The notes under the pieces: generated by a model
What the model was told of the DNA's origin: nothing
What the model saw: only the letters and a program-made list of their open reading frames with translations
The model's database searches: none
Position numbers and translations under genes: made by a program
Shown: positions 59,724 through 64,000 of the stretch, one piece after another
How positions within the stretch are numbered: the stretch's first letter is position 1
Layout: each line of letters starts with the position of its first letter
Source of the DNA: Galbitalea sp036271875
GTDB taxonomy: Bacteria > Actinomycetota > Actinomycetes > Actinomycetales > Microbacteriaceae
DNA length: 64,000 nucleotides
Direction: 5' to 3'
NCBI GenBank assembly: GCA_036271875.1
Contig: DATAZU010000025.1
Span: forward strand, 117,177 to 181,176

Positions 59724-61172
59724 TTATCGCCGCCGCTCACGTCGTTCGTGTCGCCAGAGGACCGCGGATGCCAACGCCGCGACGACCGACGAAACCGCGA
59801 TCGCGGCGAAAGCGAATTGATAGTTCACCGCAGTCGACGCGGTGGCCCCGGACAGGATCACCGCCACCAAGGCGACGGCAACCGCCCCACCAACCCTCTG
59901 CAGAATATTGACGAAGGCGGCCGCATCCGGGACTTGGTCCTGCCGAACGGCAGCGTAGGCCGCCGATGCGAGCGGCATGATCACGAACCCGGCCGCCAGC
60001 CCGCCGATGAACAGCAGCGGCTGCAGAAGAAGCATGTTCGTGTGCGCGTCCAGAAGCGAGAATGCCGCCCACACTGCTGCCGCCACCAGGTTTCCAACGA
60101 CCGCGACAACGCCTCCGCCCACCCTGTCTGTAAGCCGCCCGCCCAGGGGGAATGCTACGACCCCGCCCAGGCCGTACGAGATCAAGAGCAGCCCGCTGTT
60201 CACCAGCCCCTCGCCATGGACGACCTGAAAGTACAGGGGCAGCAAAACGCTCACCCCGAACATGGCAGCGCCCGCGAAGAAGCTTGCCCCGTTTGCCGCA
60301 GCGAACACGCGGTTGCCGAACATCCGGACATCCAGCAGCGGCTTGGACTGCCTGAGCGCGCGGAGGACGAATGCCACAATCGCGATCACACCGCCGACAA
60401 TAGGCAGCCAAACGAGCAGTGGGCCGACGGACGCGGCATCCGCGATATTGCCCACTCCGTACACAACGGCGGAAAACCCGGCGCCGGCGAGCAACAGGCC
60501 GATCACGTCGACGCGATCGTGTCCGCTACCCGCGGTCTTTGTTAGCACTCGCAGGCCGAGCACGAGTGCGACCACCCCGAGAGGAACATTGATCAGGAAC
60601 AGCCACTGCCAGCTCAAATGCGCCAGGAGGAGGCCACCAATGGTGGGACCGACGGCCGGTGCCGCAACGACCGCAATGCCGACAATCCCCATCACTCGGC
60701 CCATCCGCTTCGGGCCGGCTGCCTGCCCGAGCAGTGTTTGTCCGGCAGGGATAAGGAATCCGGCCGCCAAGCCCTGCAACACTCGCAGCGCGATGAGCAC
60801 CCCGACATCCGGCGCGAGCGCGCACAGCGCGGAAACGATGGTGAAGGCCACCAGCGCGCCGAGCCAGAGTCGTGCGACCCCGACACGACGGCCCAACCAG
60901 CTGCAGATCGGCAGGGCGACGGCAAGCGCAAGCAGGTAGGCCGATGCCACCCACTGCACCGCGTCGAGCCCGGCGTGCAAGTCATTGCCGATGGTTCGCA
61001 GGCCGATGTTGACCAGCGAGGTGTCCAGCATCCCCATTACCGCGCCGAACACAACTACTCCGGCCACCCGCCAGACCTCTGCCGGTATAGGTTCCAACCG
61101 AGTCGGGCCTTTTGCGGCGATCACGGTGTCCGAAGCCGAGGATGTCGTTAGATCGCTTTCGTTGCTTTTCAT
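59724..61172 (-). CDS. MFS transporter, DHA2 (EmrB/QacA) family
   Basis: 482 residues from ATG 61172, with GGGAG upstream. About 14 membrane segments; VVFGAVMGMLDTSLVNIGLRTIGNDL is the EmrB/QacA-type first segment with Asp, and PICSWLGRRVGVARLW the loop 2-3 motif; motif C appears near AAPAVGPTIGGLL. It should export a toxic compound. A divergent MarR regulator lies 81 bp away with a dyad over the exporter promoter. Confidence 0.93.
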   Translation of the reverse strand: MKSNESDLTTSSASDTVIAAKGPTRLEPIPAEVWRVAGVVVFGAVMGMLDTSLVNIGLRTIGNDLHAGLDAVQWVASAYLLALAVALPICSWLGRRVGVARLWLGALVAFTIVSALCALAPDVGVLIALRVLQGLAAGFLIPAGQTLLGQAAGPKRMGRVMGIVGIAVVAAPAVGPTIGGLLLAHLSWQWLFLINVPLGVVALVLGLRVLTKTAGSGHDRVDVIGLLLAGAGFSAVVYGVGNIADAASVGPLLVWLPIVGGVIAIVAFVLRALRQSKPLLDVRMFGNRVFAAANGASFFAGAAMFGVSVLLPLYFQVVHGEGLVNSGLLLISYGLGGVVAFPLGGRLTDRVGGGVVAVVGNLVAAAVWAAFSLLDAHTNMLLLQPLLFIGGLAAGFVIMPLASAAYAAVRQDQVPDAAAFVNILQRVGGAVAVALVAVILSGATASTAVNYQFAFAAIAVSSVVAALASAVLWRHERRERRR

Positions 61173-61197
61173 CGGGGTCTCCCATTCTGTTGAGGCT

Positions 61198-61237
61198 CTC
61201 AATGATTGAGTGTATCTACAGTATGGCTCATCATCAA
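61198..61237 (-). promoter_or_regulatory. Exporter promoter with MarR-type dyad CTCAAT-G-ATTGAG
   Basis: On the minus strand TTGATG (61232-61237) and TACACT (61209-61214) form a -35/-10 pair with 17-nt spacing. A perfect 6-bp dyad (61198-61210) begins at the -10 box and continues downstream. Binding there by the divergent MarR protein would block the exporter. Confidence 0.65.
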
Positions 61238-61253
61238 CCCTTAGAATTGAGAC

Positions 61254-61721
61254 ATGTCTTACCAACCGCAAGGACTACTGCGGATTCCCACCTACGTGTT
61301 CGGGAAGCTACACAAAGCCCTCTACAGTCAGGTCAATTCCTCACTGCGCGAATACTGGGTGCTGGTGTGCCTTGAAGAGCAGGGCGATGTCTCGCAGCAG
61401 GAGATCTCGAACGGGATGGGAATCGACCGCAGTGAGGTCGTGCACATCATCGATAGCCTGGAAAGCGCGGGCTTTGTCACCCGCACCAGGAACGAAGCTG
61501 ATCGCAGAAAGTACCGGCTGGACATCACGGATGTTGGACGCGCCGAGCGTCGACGGGTGACCGCGCAGATCGACGGAGCCACCGAACGGGTACTTAACCG
61601 GCTGGATGACGACGAGCGGGCGACATTGCACCGACTGGCCCTTAAAGCGGTGGGCTACGACGAGTACCTCCAACCGCTGCCGGGGCCCGAGTTCATCACA
61701 GCGCCCGGGACTCACCACTGA
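61254..61721 (+). CDS. MarR-family transcriptional regulator of the exporter
   Basis: 155 residues. Winged helix: REYWVLVCLEEQGDVSQQEISNGMGIDRSEVVHIIDSLESAGFVTRTRNEADRRKYRLDIT. It is divergent from the DHA2 exporter and shares the short intergenic dyad, a standard MarR-efflux pair. No strong ribosome site is visible, so it may be leaderless or weakly translated. Confidence 0.93.
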   Translation: MSYQPQGLLRIPTYVFGKLHKALYSQVNSSLREYWVLVCLEEQGDVSQQEISNGMGIDRSEVVHIIDSLESAGFVTRTRNEADRRKYRLDITDVGRAERRRVTAQIDGATERVLNRLDDDERATLHRLALKAVGYDEYLQPLPGPEFITAPGTHH

Positions 61722-61738
61722 CGCACGAAAAGAAATTG

Positions 61739-61774
61739 GCGGTGCCGGGATCGCTTGCTCGATCCCGGCACCGC
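61739..61774. terminator. Bidirectional terminator between marR and binding-protein genes
   Basis: Perfect 15-bp arms (GCGGTGCCGGGATCG and complement) around a 6-nt loop, between two converging genes. On the minus strand it is followed by TTTCTTTT, giving a good rho-independent terminator for the binding-protein gene; the plus-strand side has only a short T-run. Confidence 0.85.
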
Positions 61775-61810
61775 GTCGTTTAGTCGCTAAGTTTCGGCTA
61801 GGACCGGTTC

Positions 61811-63580
61811 TTACTTAGCGCCCTTCTTGATCGTCCAATCGAAGAAGTTCCAGAAGATCTGTGGGGACAGCGGACTGTCCGAGACGTTCTGGATCTTGCT
61901 CGACCAGGCGCTGATATCCGGGAACTGGAACAGAGTGGCGCTCGACGCGTCGGACCATCCTTCCTTGTCGACATTCGCGAGCAACTTCAACTGCGCGGGC
62001 TGGCTGTACTCGGACTGGAGGGACTGGTAGTCAGCGTCAACGCTCTTGTTGCTGAACCCGTTGAGGTTATTGCCACCCCCGGTCTGCCACTGTGACTGAG
62101 CGCCCGTGACTGCCAGCGACGTGAACTGCCACGCGAAGAGAACCGCGTCGTAGCTCTTGTTTCCGAGCAGATCCCCCCAGTTGTCGTCGCCATCGTCGAT
62201 CACATTGATGCCGGCTTGCTTCTCGGAGGCTTGGATGAGCGCAAATTCCTCTGCACGGCGCGTGTTCGACTTGCCGTAGAGGAACTTCACACTGATGCTC
62301 GACACTCCAGCTTTTGCCAGGTCGGCTTTGGCTGCGGCGATGTCGACCGTGCGATACGCCGAGGATCCGTTGTCATCAACGGACTCGTTATAGCCTGCAG
62401 CACCCGGGAGAATTGTTAGCGAGTCATCCAGCTTCGCATCCGGCTGGATTGGCTTGATCAACTTGTCAATAATCTCCTGGCGAGGCAGCGCCTTCATGAA
62501 GGCCTGGCGAACCAGAAGCGCTTTGGACGCATCGCCACCGTATGTGGCGGGATCGAACGGACCACCATTGTTCTCGGTCAGGTCGACGTGCTCGTAGGAC
62601 GAACTCGCGGTCACGGACGTTGTGACGCCGGACAGCTGCTTCAGCGCCGAAGCCGTGTCCGCGTCACCTTGACCGTAGATCACACTGACTTCGCCATTCT
62701 GCAGGGCCTGGACCTGTGCGGTCGGGTCCTGGATGACACGGAAGGTGAACTTCGAGATTTTGGGCTCGGGTCCCCAGTTGTACGACTTGTTCGGGACGAG
62801 GCTGATCGAGGCGTTCTTCGCGACATTGGAGATGATGTACGGGCCATCCGACAGGTACAGCAACTTGTTCGACGGCGTGCTGGTGAAGTCGAAGGCGGTG
62901 CTCCACGTCTTAGCAAGTTTCGCCAGAACCGCGGTGTCGTTTCCCTCGATCGCCTTGGTGACTGCCTTGCTTGCGACAGCTGGCTTCGTGCCCGGGTAGG
63001 CCGCCTCGTAGACAGCGTGCGCGGCAAGGGGAGTGGTCGGAAGAGCGTTCTGCCAGTCAACGTAGGGCTGCGAATACACCAGGGTCATGCTCTGTCCATC
63101 GCTTGACACGGTCGCCTTGGTTGCGAGGTCGAGTCCGGTACCTGCGTTCGCCGAGGTGAAGTTGACGCCCTTCGGGTCGTTGTATTTGGTGATACTCGAG
63201 GCCCAGTCGAGGAGGAGGTCTGCGGCCGTGACAGGCGTTCCATCGGACCACTTGACGCCGGGATTGATCGTGTACTTGATTGTCTGCGGAGACTTCTTAA
63301 CGAGGGTCTCCGTGCCGAACTTGGGGTTGTTCACCTCCTTCGGGGTGTCGTCGTAATAGTTGAACCAGGCATTCGTCATGTAGGTGACGTTGTTGTTGTA
63401 ACTCGAGTCCCCGGTACTTGAGTTGCCGTTGTACGACGAGAGTCCCTGGTTGGTTGCAACGGTGATCGATGTGCCTTTTACGATCTCGGACGTGTCACCC
63501 GGCCCCGCCGAACAACCGGACAGTGCGAGGGTGCCGGCCGCAACAACTGCGACGACTATCCCGATGTGCTTGAGTTTCAA
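61811..63580 (-). CDS. Oligopeptide-type (family 5) solute-binding lipoprotein
   Basis: 589 residues from a TTG start with a perfect AGGAGG four nt upstream. The signal peptide ends in the lipobox LSGCSA. The family 5 domain includes SPQTIKYTINPGVKWSDGTPVTAADLLLDW near residue 95 and later DGPYIISNV. It ends in FDWTIKKGAK. Permease genes are not next to it in the window: downstream is a terminator and upstream a separate gene. It may serve a distant peptide transporter. Confidence 0.93.
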   Translation of the reverse strand: MKLKHIGIVVAVVAAGTLALSGCSAGPGDTSEIVKGTSITVATNQGLSSYNGNSSTGDSSYNNNVTYMTNAWFNYYDDTPKEVNNPKFGTETLVKKSPQTIKYTINPGVKWSDGTPVTAADLLLDWASSITKYNDPKGVNFTSANAGTGLDLATKATVSSDGQSMTLVYSQPYVDWQNALPTTPLAAHAVYEAAYPGTKPAVASKAVTKAIEGNDTAVLAKLAKTWSTAFDFTSTPSNKLLYLSDGPYIISNVAKNASISLVPNKSYNWGPEPKISKFTFRVIQDPTAQVQALQNGEVSVIYGQGDADTASALKQLSGVTTSVTASSSYEHVDLTENNGGPFDPATYGGDASKALLVRQAFMKALPRQEIIDKLIKPIQPDAKLDDSLTILPGAAGYNESVDDNGSSAYRTVDIAAAKADLAKAGVSSISVKFLYGKSNTRRAEEFALIQASEKQAGINVIDDGDDNWGDLLGNKSYDAVLFAWQFTSLAVTGAQSQWQTGGGNNLNGFSNKSVDADYQSLQSEYSQPAQLKLLANVDKEGWSDASSATLFQFPDISAWSSKIQNVSDSPLSPQIFWNFFDWTIKKGAK

Positions 63581-63747
63581 TTTTCCTCCTGTGCAGGATG
63601 CGCAAAATGGCTGTGCGCGGTCGATTTATTTACTTTGGTTCTTACCTATCGGACCGAGACTTTTCGAATCGGACCGAGCTGATGAGCGGCACCGCCTGAG
63701 CGGAGGCGCGGCGAGGAGCGATGTGTTGCGGATATCGGTAAAAAGGG

Positions 63748-63778
63748 CCGACCGAGCGGGATCAGAACGCTCGGTCGG
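63748..63778 (-). terminator. Rho-independent terminator after the SRPBCC gene
   Basis: Exact 11-bp arms (CGACCGAGCG core) with a 9-nt loop, followed on the minus strand by CCCTTTTTACC. It ends transcription of the gene whose stop is at 63835 and insulates the binding-protein gene. Confidence 0.85.
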
Positions 63779-63834
63779 TCAATGAGCACGGACAACCGGT
63801 TACTCAAACCCCGGTCCTGGTCGCGGGTCTACAT

Positions 63835-64000
63835 CTAGGCGCTGATGGATTTGTAGTACGCGCCGACTTCGTCGAAGCGGTCCCAGATCTTCGGCATTGG
63901 AGTGTCGTTGATGCGTGACTCGAGGAGGTCGAAGTGCACGTGCCAGCCGCGGGCAACGTCGTAACTGAGTTCAACACTGGGCACCCGGCTATGGGTCAGC
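63835..64000 (-). CDS. SRPBCC/AHSA1-like protein, C-terminal end (5' part beyond window)
   Basis: The last 54 or so codons are visible. The pattern (L-T-H-x-R-x-P-S, GWHVHFDLLES, then W-D-R-F-D-E-V-G-A-Y-Y) resembles the final helix and tail of SRPBCC proteins related to Hsp90-ATPase activator. The stop TAG is followed by a terminator hairpin. The 254-bp stretch to the binding-protein start holds nothing else recognised. Confidence 0.65.
   Translation of the reverse strand, partial: LTHSRVPSVELSYDVARGWHVHFDLLESRINDTPMPKIWDRFDEVGAYYKSISA

Overview
The window is high-GC DNA, densely coded, with many 4-nt stop/start overlaps (ATGA or GTGA), frequent GTG starts, actinobacterial LivK/Opp/sugar lipoproteins and an LPxTG-type surface protein. 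This points to an actinobacterium, probably of the Microbacteriaceae type; that family assignment is inference from style and gene content. I see no rRNA, tRNA, CRISPR array, insertion sequence or prophage.

Positions 1-21.9 kb form a large catabolic cluster. A leftward block runs: TcuA-like FAD dehydrogenase, ComA-like protein, two tandem MmgE/PrpD enzymes, a cyclase-family hydrolase, a complete branched-chain-amino-acid-type ABC transporter (binding protein plus livH, livM, livG, livF), a small cupin, and a sugar-type binding protein cut by the window edge. A divergent rightward pair holds a third MmgE/PrpD enzyme and a LysR regulator. Next comes a leftward block of MaoC hydratase, CitE-like lyase, family III CoA-transferase, EtfB, EtfA and a membrane cytochrome b. 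Divergent from it are an acyl-CoA dehydrogenase and a GntR regulator. Read together, these look like uptake and dissimilation of an unsaturated or branched di/tricarboxylate. The best guess is tricarballylate or aconitate through itaconate or mesaconate and C5-CoA esters to acetyl-CoA plus a C3 or C2 acid. A ComA-like C-S bond enzyme would be unexpected in such a route. This is the strongest candidate for an undescribed pathway here.

Positions 21.9-26.6 kb are housekeeping or accessory genes: a YCII protein with an ECF sigma factor that lacks a normal start codon, AzlCD, a 2OG-Fe(II) oxygenase, MsrB and a ComB-like protein. Positions 26.6-35.5 kb hold an organosulfur-type module: two NtaA/DszA-like flavin monooxygenases, an oligopeptide-type ABC transporter with a fused double ATPase, and a divergent flavin reductase. 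At 35.5-37.9 kb are a Pit phosphate transporter with a small membrane partner and a dienoyl-CoA isomerase-like crotonase. At 37.9-41.8 kb is a 1.3-kresidue sortase-anchored repeat protein.

Positions 42-50.4 kb carry a MarR regulator beside a decayed VOC gene, then a ROK-regulated alpha-glucoside operon (ROK, two sugar permeases, binding protein, GH15, GH31) with a clear promoter and operator. At 50.4-55.6 kb are a methyltransferase, an orphan pair of kinase-like membrane proteins and a TetR/DHA2 efflux pair. Positions 55.6-59.2 kb are a less orderly accessory patch: a membrane HEPN-like protein, two unknown proteins (one apparently frameshifted), an operator-like tandem repeat, and remnants of an SDR and a nucleotidyltransferase. 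The window ends with an NTF2-like protein, a MarR/DHA2 efflux pair, a peptide-type binding protein and the tail of an SRPBCC protein.
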